The notes beneath the pieces were generated by a model. It ran no database searches, had not been told where the DNA came from, and saw nothing but the letters and a program-made list of their open reading frames with translations. This document shows, in pieces, positions 1 through 6,408 of a DNA stretch of 19,093 bases. Position 1 is the first letter of the stretch. The number at the start of each line of letters is the position of its first letter. Made by a program: the position numbers and the translations under genes. The stretch is from assembly GCA_003173915.1 (NCBI GenBank), contig PPGL01000063.1:1-19093 (forward strand), given 5' to 3'. Origin of the DNA: Candidatus Levyibacteriota bacterium. GTDB lineage: Bacteria; Patescibacteria; Microgenomatia; Levybacterales; UBA12049.

Positions 1-1
1 A

Positions 2-86
2 GCTGAGTTGGCGGAGTAGTCAATCGCTCGTGACTGTAGATCACGCGGCCTAACGGCCTACGGGAGTGCAAATCTCTCACTCAGCA
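2..86 (+). tRNA. tRNA-Tyr (GTA)
   Basis: Class II tRNA. The acceptor stem is a perfect 7 bp (GCTGAGT at 2-8 with ACTCAGC at 79-85) and the discriminator A is at 86. The anticodon stem CGTGA/TCACG encloses loop CTGTAGA, giving anticodon GTA at 36-38. The long variable arm (GGCC-TAAC-GGCC, 47-58) is typical of bacterial tRNA-Tyr. CCA is not encoded. The T loop (67-73) reads TGCAAAT instead of the usual TTCAAAT, so position 55 is G. The 5' flank is cut by the window edge, so its promoter cannot be seen. It is probably cotranscribed with tRNA-Thr 16 nt downstream. Confidence 0.95.
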
Positions 87-102
87 CAAAAAAACACACA
101 CT

Positions 103-177
103 GCCGAAGTGGCTCAGTGGTAGAGCGAGTTCTTGGTAAGAACTAGGCCACGGGTCCGATTCCCGTCTTCGGCTCCA
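103..177 (+). tRNA. tRNA-Thr (GGT)
   Basis: Acceptor stem GCCGAAG (103-109) pairs perfectly with CTTCGGC (167-173). The anticodon stem AGTTC/GAACT has loop TTGGTAA, giving anticodon GGT. The T loop is a normal TTCG type (TCCGATTCCC context). The discriminator T is followed by an encoded CCA (175-177), unlike the neighbouring tRNA-Tyr and tRNA-Trp. It lies 16 nt after tRNA-Tyr and just before rpmG, as in the common translation cluster of bacteria. Confidence 0.96.
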
Positions 178-203
178 AATGTATTCCAATCAGATGATTG
201 GTG

Positions 204-212
204 TGGTATAAT
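204..212 (+). promoter_or_regulatory. extended -10 promoter of rpmG
   Basis: TGG followed by a consensus TATAAT (207-212) ends 9 nt before the rpmG ATG. There is no good -35. The predicted leader is only about 3 nt. Confidence 0.55.
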
Positions 213-221
213 AAGGCTCTT

Positions 222-398
222 ATGGCAAAAAAAGGCGAACACAGAATCATGGTAGGACTCACTTGCAAAGTTTGCGGACACCGCAACTATGTTTCTTCAC
301 GCAATAAATTAAATACAACAGAAAAATTATTGCTCAAGAAATACTGCAAAGTTTGCAAAAAAGTCACCGAACACAAAGAAACAGAAAAACTTAAATAA
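222..398 (+). CDS. rpmG: 50S ribosomal protein L33
   Basis: A 58-residue protein matching bacterial L33, a small component of the large ribosomal subunit near the E site. It is the zinc-ribbon form: CKVC near residues 15-18 and a second CKVC near 45-48 form the four-Cys site, in a very Lys-rich chain. The longest ORF would start eight codons earlier at 198, but that stretch contains the TATAAT box. ATG 222, which gives the standard MAKKG start, is therefore chosen. No Shine-Dalgarno is visible. The tRNA-Thr/rpmG/tRNA-Trp order fits the classical tRNA-rpmG-tRNA-Trp-secE-nusG cluster. Confidence 0.95.
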   Translation: MAKKGEHRIMVGLTCKVCGHRNYVSSRNKLNTTEKLLLKKYCKVCKKVTEHKETEKLK

Positions 399-410
399 CC
401 TCCTTCCACT

Positions 411-441
411 TGTCATTCTGAACTTGATTCAGAATCTTCCA
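411..441 (+). repeat. REP-like half element / hairpin after rpmG
   Basis: TGTCATTCTGAACTTG is followed by TTCAGAAT and CTTCC. ATTCTGAA (415-422) and TTCAGAAT (428-435) form an 8-bp hairpin with a 5-nt loop. The TGTCATT lead resembles the arms of the larger palindromic element at 17364-17495, and similar words are common in dispersed intergenic palindromes. It could also serve as a transcription end for rpmG, although no T-run follows. Confidence 0.5.
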
Positions 442-472
442 TAAAGTACAATTAACAGGAATAATTCATTAT

Positions 473-501
473 TGCTTATTTACTTATTTGGTTTGGATTA
501 T
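473..501 (+). promoter_or_regulatory. possible promoter of tRNA-Trp
   Basis: TTGCTT (473-478), a 17-nt spacer, then GATTAT (496-501), which matches the -10 consensus in 4 of 6 positions. Six nt then separate it from the first base of tRNA-Trp, so the predicted +1 coincides with the mature 5' end. Confidence 0.35.
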
Positions 502-507
502 TAATAA

Positions 508-578
508 GGGGGTGTGGTGAAATGGTATCACAGCGGTCTCCAAAACCGCTTTTCGGGGTTCGAATCCCTGCGCCCCTG
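508..578 (+). tRNA. tRNA-Trp (CCA)
   Basis: Acceptor strand 508-514 pairs with 571-577 (two G·T wobbles), with discriminator G at 578 as usual for Trp. The D stem GTGA/TCAC encloses loop AATGGTA. The anticodon stem GCGGT/ACCGC encloses loop CTCCAAA, giving anticodon CCA at 540-542. The T arm CGGGG-TTCGAAT-CCCTG is canonical. No 3' CCA is encoded. It is the last member of the recognisable translation cluster, and accessory genes begin directly after it. Confidence 0.95.
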
Positions 579-646
579 CTGCACTAATAGCCTCATTTTC
601 TATATCAAACTGGTCAATGCACAATAAAACGTTAGAACTTAACTTC

Positions 647-655
647 TGCTATACT
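647..655 (+). promoter_or_regulatory. extended -10 promoter of EamA gene 1
   Basis: TGC plus TATACT (650-655), then exactly 6 nt to ATG 662. The predicted +1 is the A of the start codon. Confidence 0.6.
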
Positions 656-661
656 TTTGGT

Positions 662-1525
662 ATGTCTTTTTATCTCTTCGCTTGGGTGGCAACGATTGCC
701 TGGGGACTTTTTGCACTCGTTGGAAAGTTAACTAGTAAACATGCAATTTCTAATCCATGGTTATTTAACTTCTTCTGGAACTTTTTTGTATTGATTTTAA
801 TGATTCCTCTTGCAGTTATAAATCATGTTGGAATGCCAAAGGAATGGATGTTTCTTACTCTTGCTTCTTTATCTAATGCAGTCTGGTTCATCCTTTATGC
901 ATTTAGTGTTTATTGGCTAGACATTTCTGTACTATCTCCCTTATATAATTTTAGAACAATATTTGCTGTTCTTTTAGGATCGTTATTTTTACATGAGCAG
1001 TTAGCAATTCTTCAAATAGTATTATTTATCATTATTTTTATTGCTGGAATTGTAGTCAGTTTTGATGAAAAATTTCATGTCAAATCTTTTTTTAATAAAT
1101 TCGTTGGTACAACCATTTTAGGGATGTTCTTTCTAGCATTAAGTAATGTACTTACAAAACCAGCATTAGCTCATAATGGCTTATGGGAGACAACTCTTGC
1201 GATGAATTTTCTTACTGTATTGTTTTTGTTACCCACAATTCCATTATTTTCTAAAAGTTTAAAAAAAGTGTCCAAAAAACAACTTAGTCCGCTTTTCTTT
1301 ATGTCCCTTCTTGCTGTAATAGGAACTGTAACTGCTAATGAAGCGTTTAGGACGAATGTCGGACTAACAAGCATAATATTGGCAATACCTGTTTCAATGA
1401 TTTTCGCTTTTCTAATCGCAATAGTTAAACCACAAATTCTTGAAAAGCACACATTTAAGGTATATGCCGTTCGATTTACAGCAGCATTTGTTATGCTTGT
1501 TGCAGGACTCATTTTATCCAGCTAA
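662..1525 (+). CDS. EamA/DMT-family transporter 1
   Basis: A 287-residue, very hydrophobic protein with about ten membrane segments in two similar halves. This is the size and layout of EamA (drug/metabolite transporter superfamily) carriers. The N-terminal half contains the typical W-x-x-x-A-W-G-L-F start and the 'SVLSPLYNFRTIFAVLLG' type stretch followed by LHEQL, the family's conserved exposed E-x-L motif after TM4. The substrate cannot be told from sequence. The longest ORF starts at 617, but the extended -10 at 647-655 sits inside it, so ATG 662 (MSFYLFAWVATIAWG) is preferred. A second member of the family lies at 7433-8296, about equally long but clearly divergent. A dispersed repeat follows 9 nt after the stop. 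Confidence 0.85.
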   Translation: MSFYLFAWVATIAWGLFALVGKLTSKHAISNPWLFNFFWNFFVLILMIPLAVINHVGMPKEWMFLTLASLSNAVWFILYAFSVYWLDISVLSPLYNFRTIFAVLLGSLFLHEQLAILQIVLFIIIFIAGIVVSFDEKFHVKSFFNKFVGTTILGMFFLALSNVLTKPALAHNGLWETTLAMNFLTVLFLLPTIPLFSKSLKKVSKKQLSPLFFMSLLAVIGTVTANEAFRTNVGLTSIILAIPVSMIFAFLIAIVKPQILEKHTFKVYAVRFTAAFVMLVAGLILSS

Positions 1526-1534
1526 GTAATAAAA

Positions 1535-1580
1535 ATAGGTTCCTACAAAGGTACTTAGGGCCTGCTACAGTTTGATATGG
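1535..1580 (+). repeat. dispersed direct repeat, copy 1
   Basis: Starts ATAGGTTCCTACAAAGGTAC, then TTAGGGCCT, and ends GTTTGATATGG. It aligns without gaps to copy 2 (4683-4728) over the whole 43 nt from GGTTCC. It lies between two convergent genes. Confidence 0.75.
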
Positions 1581-1605
1581 GGTCTCAGCAAGTATAAAAT
1601 CTTTA

Positions 1606-2850
1606 TTAAATCTTATCTTTTACTGGCGGATCTTCTATCTCATCCAAAGCTGCTTGAATACTTTCTACAAAGATCTCAAGATTGTTGGCAATATAGGTAT
1701 AATCATCTACTGCTGATTGAAACCCGTTTGTCCATGACTCTAGCAGCAAAGGTGATATATCAGGATCGCCTTTATATTTCTGTCTCAGTTCTTCAATTGA
1801 TCTCTGCTCTGCATCTGCTACATTCATAAATGCTTGTCTCATCCTTTGAAACTCATCTCCAGTAAGACCTCTTCCTTCTACTTTCGCTTGTTTCATGAGA
1901 AAAACAGAAAGTATACCACCACCAAGTGCGCGACGATAAGCATCTTCTTTTCCTAAAAACTCCTCATATCTTTCCAAAGAATCGTAAGCTGAATATGTTT
2001 TAAAAAAGAGCACATCTCCTCTGCCTTTTATTATTCGAGCAGCATTTTCTCTTGTTTGAGCATCTACTCTACTATTTGGAAGAGAACGAACATAGCGAAG
2101 CGCTGAAGCCATTGCAACACCATCCTCTTGATTTTCTTGGTTCTCTTGTAATGTTTTGCGAACGGCTAATGGATTAAGGAGTGGCAGCTCTTGCGGTGCT
2201 TCCGCACTTTTCACGAGTCTCATAACTGGCCATCTCGCATCCTTGCTCGTATCAATTCCCAAACTGATTTCTATCGAATTTCCATATATTGTTTTTAAAA
2301 GATGTACATATTCATCCATGACAGACATTATTTTTTGGGGCAATTGTATATACATAATGCCACCATTATTGAGAAGTCTATACCAAGCTTGTGCCAAACG
2401 ACCGATCGCAAAGATATTTGATAAAACTCCTTTTTCATTACCCATTGGTCCACCCATTCTTTCGATAATGAGATCTGCTTTCCCACCTGGAAGTCTTCTT
2501 TTTATTTCCTCTATCCCTTCCAAAGAGAACACATTTGCCTCAATCACTGTGTGATGTTTTCTTCTTGATTCATTTCTTCTTCTCCTTGGACCTCTTGTAT
2601 CCTCTAAAGTAGCGCCAAAAGTGGCTTCAAAGAATCCTGGATCAAAATCATCAAAAAGCTTTGATCCCAAACCTCCAAGCTCTAAGCCAATTGCTGCTCC
2701 TCTTTTTGCACTTAGTACTGTCTGTATATCGTCTCGAATTTTTGTTCTCTTTTGTTCTTCATCTAGTTGCGTTGTTATTCCAGGAGTTACGTTTTCAAAA
2801 GTCCTCCACATTGAAAATCTTGAAGTTCCAGTAAGATTACTATCAAACAT
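1606..2850 (-). CDS. methyltransferase-like protein of unknown function (main ORF of a TAG-split gene)
   Basis: A 414-codon ORF from ATG 2850. The middle resembles a class I SAM-dependent methyltransferase Rossmann fold: a Gly-rich loop GAAIGLELGGLGSKL (about residues 51-64), an acidic strand end VIEANVFS, KADLIIERMGG as a motif IV-like strand, and LLNNGGIMYIQLP as the usual strand after a helix. The C-terminal third (about 270-414) is helical and charged and matches nothing I recognise. The reading frame continues upstream without interruption other than one TAG (2889-2887) to ATG 3033, which has a strong promoter. The true gene is therefore probably 1606-3033 with codon 49 mutated. If translation restarts at ATG 2850 the Rossmann core is still intact. 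Methyltransferase activity is inferred only from motif spacing; the substrate is unknown. Confidence 0.6.
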   Translation of the reverse strand: MFDSNLTGTSRFSMWRTFENVTPGITTQLDEEQKRTKIRDDIQTVLSAKRGAAIGLELGGLGSKLFDDFDPGFFEATFGATLEDTRGPRRRRNESRRKHHTVIEANVFSLEGIEEIKRRLPGGKADLIIERMGGPMGNEKGVLSNIFAIGRLAQAWYRLLNNGGIMYIQLPQKIMSVMDEYVHLLKTIYGNSIEISLGIDTSKDARWPVMRLVKSAEAPQELPLLNPLAVRKTLQENQENQEDGVAMASALRYVRSLPNSRVDAQTRENAARIIKGRGDVLFFKTYSAYDSLERYEEFLGKEDAYRRALGGGILSVFLMKQAKVEGRGLTGDEFQRMRQAFMNVADAEQRSIEELRQKYKGDPDISPLLLESWTNGFQSAVDDYTYIANNLEIFVESIQAALDEIEDPPVKDKI

Positions 2851-2886
2851 TGGCCAGGGTCTTTTTGTATCTCCTTCTTCTAGTGT

Positions 2887-3033
2887 CTACCACTCTCTTG
2901 TTGTTTTGTCGATGCTTCTATACCTTCTTGCAATACCTTTTCCCTCAACAAAAACCCGTGCAATTGTATCCCCGTCATAACCTATTTGCCTCAGACTTTC
3001 TCTTCCAACATTTGGTTTTAATTCAGTTACCAT
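2887..3033 (-). pseudogene. 5' segment of the methyltransferase-like gene, ending at in-frame TAG
   Basis: From ATG 3033 the frame reads MVTELKPNVGRESLRQIGYD and on to ...TTREW, then TAG at codon 49. After the TAG the same frame runs TLEEGDTKRPWP directly into the Met of the 1606-2850 ORF with no frameshift. The upstream promoter (3045-3073) fits the spacing pattern of intact genes in this window, so 3033 is very likely the native start. A CAG (Gln) to TAG transition would explain the stop. TAG ends other genes here, such as the histidine kinase at 9022, so it is not a sense codon in general. Confidence 0.65.
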
Positions 3034-3044
3034 AATAGACTAGT

Positions 3045-3073
3045 AGCATAGCAAAAAACAGAATAATAGTCAA
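3045..3073 (-). promoter_or_regulatory. promoter of the TAG-split gene
   Basis: On the minus strand: TTGACT (3073-3068), a 17-nt spacer, TATGCT (3050-3045), then 11 nt to ATG 3033. It is divergent from the promoter of the anchored protein at 3171. Confidence 0.65.
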
Positions 3074-3170
3074 ACTACAGGACGTTTTGTGCAAACTCCC
3101 CTTCTAATTAAATCGCTTACTGGTGTTTGTTAAACAAGAGTTATTTTTCTTCATGTAGCTCACTTATTAT

Positions 3171-3199
3171 TTGACACTTCTTTTGCTCCCTGTTAGAAT
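3171..3199 (+). promoter_or_regulatory. promoter of anchored protein gene
   Basis: Perfect TTGACA (3171-3176), a 17-nt spacer, TAGAAT (3194-3199), then 7 nt to ATG 3207. The leader is essentially absent. Confidence 0.75.
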
Positions 3200-3206
3200 C
3201 TTGGCA

Positions 3207-3869
3207 ATGGATAAATTCTTTAGTATCTTTGGAAAAATTGTTGGCATTCTTCTTGTTGCAGCAGGGCTTATTGGCATAGGAGTGTATGTTGGACAAAAAT
3301 ATATGACTCACAATTCCACTATGGGAAAAATAGCAACAATTCCTACAGCTAGCATAACTAGTACAATTACTCCAACAATAAGTATTTCTCCGACAACCAC
3401 ATCCCAAAAAAATCCAACAGGACGTACAACTATTGTGGCGGGGGGCGTAACTACATTTAGCTCATATATGCTGTCTGCACTAACAGATTGGACTCCCACA
3501 AAAACTCATAATACCTCAATGGATGAATTAGTATTAACAAAAGGAGATTATCAAATAACTATTCTACAGGGAGCTGTTGGGGCTGGAGCATGTACTTTTC
3601 CAGGCGACACAGCTGCGGACATGAGTGTTGCGCTTTCGAGTCCTGTTGCTCAAGTGTCACTTCTAGATGGAACAATACTCAAAAGAGGAACTGCAAATTC
3701 AAGCACGAATCCTGGGAAAACGACTGATACATTCTGTCAAAAAGGATCAGATGGTCATTTCTCAACGCTTACTTCTTTTGGGGTAATTAACTACATAACT
3801 CCATCTAACCCAGATTCTCAGACACTGTCAGAAATGGATGCAATGATAGGAAGTTTGCAAAAACAATAA
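3207..3869 (+). CDS. membrane-anchored, Thr/Ser-rich exported hypothetical protein
   Basis: A 220-residue protein with one hydrophobic segment at about 8-29 (IFGKIVGILLVAAGLIGIGV), so an N-terminal membrane anchor or uncleaved signal. A low-complexity Thr/Ser/Ile/Pro linker (about 42-72) is followed by a compact outer domain (about 75-220) with two Cys (129 in GACTFPG and 177 in TFCQKG) that could form a disulfide. I do not recognise the domain. The anchor-linker-domain plan recurs in the protein at 5728-6303 and is common among small surface proteins of Patescibacteria. The start is set at ATG 3207 because the longest ORF would begin within the -35 box. It is transcribed divergently from the TAG-split gene and convergently with the RDD gene. 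Confidence 0.75.
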   Translation: MDKFFSIFGKIVGILLVAAGLIGIGVYVGQKYMTHNSTMGKIATIPTASITSTITPTISISPTTTSQKNPTGRTTIVAGGVTTFSSYMLSALTDWTPTKTHNTSMDELVLTKGDYQITILQGAVGAGACTFPGDTAADMSVALSSPVAQVSLLDGTILKRGTANSSTNPGKTTDTFCQKGSDGHFSTLTSFGVINYITPSNPDSQTLSEMDAMIGSLQKQ

Positions 3870-4012
3870 TTCAATCTGCAAATAATACTTTAAAACAACT
3901 GCTAGTTAGAAAGACTACATAAAAGGCTAGAAAATACTTTAGAAAACTTGCGACTCGATTCCCTCCCTGAGGATCAAATTCTCTATAAAATTCATCAAGT
4001 TATAATATAATT

Positions 4013-4037
4013 CGTTCCAACAAATCTACTTAGCCTC
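4013..4037 (+). repeat. dispersed direct repeat, degenerate copy
   Basis: CGTTCCAACAAA, then TCT in place of GGT, then ACTTAG and CCTC. It is the same order and spacing as copies 1-4 but more diverged. It lies 8 nt beyond the 3' end of the RDD gene, so that gene is flanked by two copies in the same orientation. Confidence 0.55.
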
Positions 4038-4044
4038 AATTTTG

Positions 4045-4578
4045 TTACACCCGTTCAACAGTTGTATTAGAAAGGTAATCATGAAGGGTTTGTCTCCCTG
4101 GTCGAATATAGTACCATCCACAATCAATCACAATAATTGCTAGAGCAACATATTGCATCCAGCTTGTAATAAATGAAATAAATACCGCTAAAAATAGTGG
4201 GAAAATACGTAAAAAAGCTTGTTTAGAATTAATATTTTTACTGTTTGACTTACTGATAACTCGAATCCCAAGTATTTTTTGCCCTAATGTTCTATGTAGT
4301 TTCCATTGTGGAAGAAAAAAATATAAAAACATTATGAGGAAAACCACAGCAATATAAAACAACAGTATAATACGTGTAGTGGTTAAAATATTTTGGTGCT
4401 GTTCTGTTGGTAATGGATTATCACCATATCTAAACCAATTTTCTGCGGCAATGGTAAATAAGCCTAAAAAGAAAGTTACAAAAGAGATGATTATAGAAAT
4501 GGTTGATATGATGAATCCATCTATTAAAAATGCAACAACTCTCCTAGAAACCGAGGCAAGAGCAAGACGTGAGGTCAT
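4045..4578 (-). CDS. RDD-family membrane protein
   Basis: A 177-residue integral membrane protein. The family hallmarks are visible: the N-terminal SRRVVAFLIDGFI with the R and D of the name, the central LGQKILGIRVIS, and the C-terminal GRQTLHDYLSNTTV with the last Asp in the HD-x-L motif. There are roughly four membrane segments (about 14-45, 70-90, 122-140 and 142-158). RDD proteins are small membrane proteins of mostly unknown role; some are proposed to be ion exchangers, and nothing here settles the function. The start ATG 4578 is supported by a promoter 6 nt upstream. The gene stands alone and is bracketed by repeat copies at 4013 and 4683. Confidence 0.85.
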   Translation of the reverse strand: MTSRLALASVSRRVVAFLIDGFIISTISIIISFVTFFLGLFTIAAENWFRYGDNPLPTEQHQNILTTTRIILLFYIAVVFLIMFLYFFLPQWKLHRTLGQKILGIRVISKSNSKNINSKQAFLRIFPLFLAVFISFITSWMQYVALAIIVIDCGWYYIRPGRQTLHDYLSNTTVERV

Positions 4579-4584
4579 ACCTCA

Positions 4585-4613
4585 ACTATTCCAAATATAT
4601 AAACGGAAGTCAA
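4585..4613 (-). promoter_or_regulatory. promoter of the RDD gene
   Basis: On the minus strand: TTGACT (4613-4608), a 17-nt spacer, AATAGT (4590-4585; 4 of 6 consensus), then 6 nt to ATG 4578. Confidence 0.5.
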
Positions 4614-4682
4614 CAATTCATTAAATTGGACAAAGGCTTCTCGACTAGAATTCGGACTTACTTAAAGTAGTAAATTGGAGAA

Positions 4683-4728
4683 ATAGGTTCCAACAAAGGT
4701 ACTCAGTCCTTCCCTCGGTTTGATATAG
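4683..4728 (+). repeat. dispersed direct repeat, copy 2
   Basis: Starts ATAGGTTCCAACAAAGGTAC, then TCAGTCCTT, and ends GGTTTGATATAG. It is the closest partner of copy 1. It lies between the divergent RDD and methyltransferase genes, in the same orientation as all other copies. Confidence 0.75.
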
Positions 4729-4784
4729 TTTTTAAGAGGACTACTTCTCCTTTTCCTATTCTAAATCTTTCTTACAGAATAGTT

Positions 4785-4793
4785 TGCTATACT
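4785..4793 (+). promoter_or_regulatory. extended -10 promoter of methyltransferase gene, inside a palindrome
   Basis: TGC plus TATACT (4788-4793), ending 24 nt before ATG 4818. It lies within the palindrome TTGCTATACTTAGCAA (4785-4800, 6-bp arms around TACT), which could act as an operator. Confidence 0.45.
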
Positions 4794-4817
4794 TAGCAAT
4801 ACTATCTTCAAAAATAT

Positions 4818-5681
4818 ATGGCGAAATTAATGATAGGAAAAAAACAAATAGTAAATTACTATGATTCTGCAGAAATTGACTATAAACTTTTTTGGAACCT
4901 CAATAGCTCTGCTGCAATGCATTATGGGTATTGGGACAAAAGAGTAAAAACTCTTCCAGAAGCCTTAGAGAAGGAAAATGAAATTCTTGCTGAAAAAGTA
5001 AAAATCAAAAAATCAGATATTGTTTTAGATGCTGGATGCGGAGTTGGCGGCAGCTCGATTTTTCTTGCCAAAAAATATAGATGCAATGTAATTGGAATTA
5101 CTTTAAGCAAAAAACAAGCTAATTCAGCTTCGGAAAAAGCAAAAAAAGCTAAAGTTACAGATCGGACAAAATTTTTTGTAATGGATTATGAACATACAAC
5201 ATTTTCAAGTAAAAAATTTGATGTTGTTTGGGCTATAGAAAGTTTCTGTCATGCAGAGAATAAAAAACAATTTATTGAAGAGTCATTTAGAATTTTAAAA
5301 CCGAATGGACGAATAATCATTGCAGATGGTTTTACAAAAAAAGAAGCAGTTACTGCGAGTGAAAAAGATATTATGAATAAGTTTCTTTCTGGTTTCCAAG
5401 TAAACTACTTGGAAACGCCTAGTAATATCAAAATATTTCTTAAAAAAGCAGGATTTCAAAAAATAACATATATGAATATTACAAAAAATATACTGCCATC
5501 TTCTGTAAAAATGTATCGATACACTCTTTCTACTTTATTGTTAGGAAAAGTAGCTGAATGGTTAAAATTTCGAACAAAAATACAAACAGAGAATATTATG
5601 GCTGCGCGGTATCAGTATGAGGCGTTACAAAAGGATTTATGGGAATATGGAATATTTTATGCCGAGAAACCAAACAAATAA
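4818..5681 (+). CDS. SAM-dependent methyltransferase (tocopherol/sterol methyltransferase-like)
   Basis: A 287-residue class I methyltransferase. Motif I is VLDAGCGVGGSS at about 69-80, followed by VIGITLSKKQ (motif II region), FFVMDYEH, FDVVWAIESFCHAENK (motif IV) and a R-I-L-K-P-N-G-R strand (motif VI). The N-terminal part, with YYDSAEIDYKLFW and MHYGYWD, and the IESFCH motif are typical of the group containing gamma-tocopherol, sterol and cyclopropane-synthase-like enzymes that act on small lipophilic acceptors. The substrate is unknown. There is no membrane segment, so it is cytosolic. A start at Met5 is possible; ATG 4818 is kept. A hairpin follows the stop immediately. It forms one unit with the convergent gene at 5728-6303 between two repeat copies. 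Confidence 0.85.
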   Translation: MAKLMIGKKQIVNYYDSAEIDYKLFWNLNSSAAMHYGYWDKRVKTLPEALEKENEILAEKVKIKKSDIVLDAGCGVGGSSIFLAKKYRCNVIGITLSKKQANSASEKAKKAKVTDRTKFFVMDYEHTTFSSKKFDVVWAIESFCHAENKKQFIEESFRILKPNGRIIIADGFTKKEAVTASEKDIMNKFLSGFQVNYLETPSNIKIFLKKAGFQKITYMNITKNILPSSVKMYRYTLSTLLLGKVAEWLKFRTKIQTENIMAARYQYEALQKDLWEYGIFYAEKPNK

Positions 5682-5705
5682 TAACAATGTGTTGTTAGAT
5701 TTTTG
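5682..5705 (+). terminator. weak intrinsic terminator of methyltransferase gene
   Basis: TAACAA-TGTG-TTGTTA (6-bp AT-rich stem, 4-nt loop) directly after the stop codon, followed by GATTTTTG. Confidence 0.5.
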
Positions 5706-5727
5706 AAAACAAAAAAGATTAATATAA

Positions 5728-6303
5728 TTATTGGTTAAATTTGATGGAAGATACGAGTTGATTAGTCCATTGCTCATTCCAAAATGGAGTATGAATATTA
5801 ATTATATATCTGTTACCTTTTATAAATTTTTCATAACTTAGTTTGCTAGGACAACCTTCCCATGCTTCACAACCAGAAACAGTCACCGTCGTAACTTCAT
5901 TCCCATTAACAAGCGCTTTTTTAAACGTATACGTCCTTGGGTGAGTGTTTGGGATACTTGATGAGTTTTCAAATTCCTCAATAGGTAAGTTATTGGGGTT
6001 ATCAAAGATTGTAATTACCATTTTTATGCCATTTGCTGAACTCCAATCTACTGTTTCTGTTTCCGAAAGCACGACAAATTCATTAACTTGTCCTGGAACT
6101 ACAAATAGATTGGATGGATATTTAAATGTAAATCCTCTTTTATTATTTGTATATGTTTTCCAAGTAATATTTTTTGCATTTTGAGTATTTTGAGACTGAG
6201 GTGATGTAGAAAATTGTGTATTTTTATTGAGACTTCTTAAAAGATAAAGAGAAATCAAACAAAGTAGAATAAATCCTACAATAAAGAAAGCAATCTTTTT
6301 CAC
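5728..6303 (-). CDS. membrane-anchored exported hypothetical protein
   Basis: A 191-residue protein with an N-terminal anchor: KK followed by a hydrophobic stretch at about 4-24. An Asn/Gln/Ser-rich linker (about 27-48) leads to an outer domain beginning WKTYTNNKRGFTFKYPSNLF. The 'GF-F-YP' opening is common in small PsbP/lipoprotein-like surface domains of Patescibacteria; the function is unknown. Two Cys (in SGCEAWEGCPS, near residues 144 and 149) may form a disulfide. The start is GTG 6303, supported by an extended -10 TATAAT ending exactly 6 nt upstream and by the typical MKK anchor start. It is convergent with the methyltransferase gene. Confidence 0.75.
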   Translation of the reverse strand: MKKIAFFIVGFILLCLISLYLLRSLNKNTQFSTSPQSQNTQNAKNITWKTYTNNKRGFTFKYPSNLFVVPGQVNEFVVLSETETVDWSSANGIKMVITIFDNPNNLPIEEFENSSSIPNTHPRTYTFKKALVNGNEVTTVTVSGCEAWEGCPSKLSYEKFIKGNRYIINIHTPFWNEQWTNQLVSSIKFNQ

Positions 6304-6309
6304 AATTGT

Positions 6310-6318
6310 ATTATATCA
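6310..6318 (-). promoter_or_regulatory. extended -10 promoter of anchored protein gene
   Basis: On the minus strand: TGA plus consensus TATAAT (6315-6310), then 6 nt to the GTG start at 6303. The predicted +1 is the G of GTG. Confidence 0.6.
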
Positions 6319-6357
6319 AATAGTTTTCCCACCAACTGATAATTAAATAGTGAAATA

Positions 6358-6384
6358 ATAGGTTCTAACAAAGGTATAGATGCC
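6358..6384 (+). repeat. dispersed direct repeat, copy 3
   Basis: ATAGGTTCTAACAAAGGTAT followed by AGATGCC. It matches the first 17 nt of the repeat core with one change, then diverges. It lies between the anchored protein gene and the hydrolase gene, in the same orientation as the other copies. Confidence 0.7.
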
Positions 6385-6408
6385 GAGATTTTAAAAAAAA
6401 AACTGTGT

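Noticed and set aside
631..638. GTTAGAAC upstream of EamA gene 1 as an inverted sixth copy of the direct repeat
   Set aside because: Only 8 nt match copy 3 in reverse; the rest of the repeat is absent.
2887..2889. TAG as a recoded sense codon
   Set aside because: TAG ends the histidine kinase, FMN reductase and msrA genes, so it is a normal stop here.
2156..3035. Plus-strand ORFs across 2156-2554, 2621-2980 and 2850-3035
   Set aside because: Antisense shadows of the methyltransferase-like gene; their residue content is not protein-like and they have no promoters.
3953..3974. CTCGATTCCCTCCCTGAG as a duplicated tRNA-Trp 3' end (island boundary)
   Set aside because: Only a short, imperfect similarity to TTCGAATCCCTGCGCCCCTG; not enough for an attachment site.
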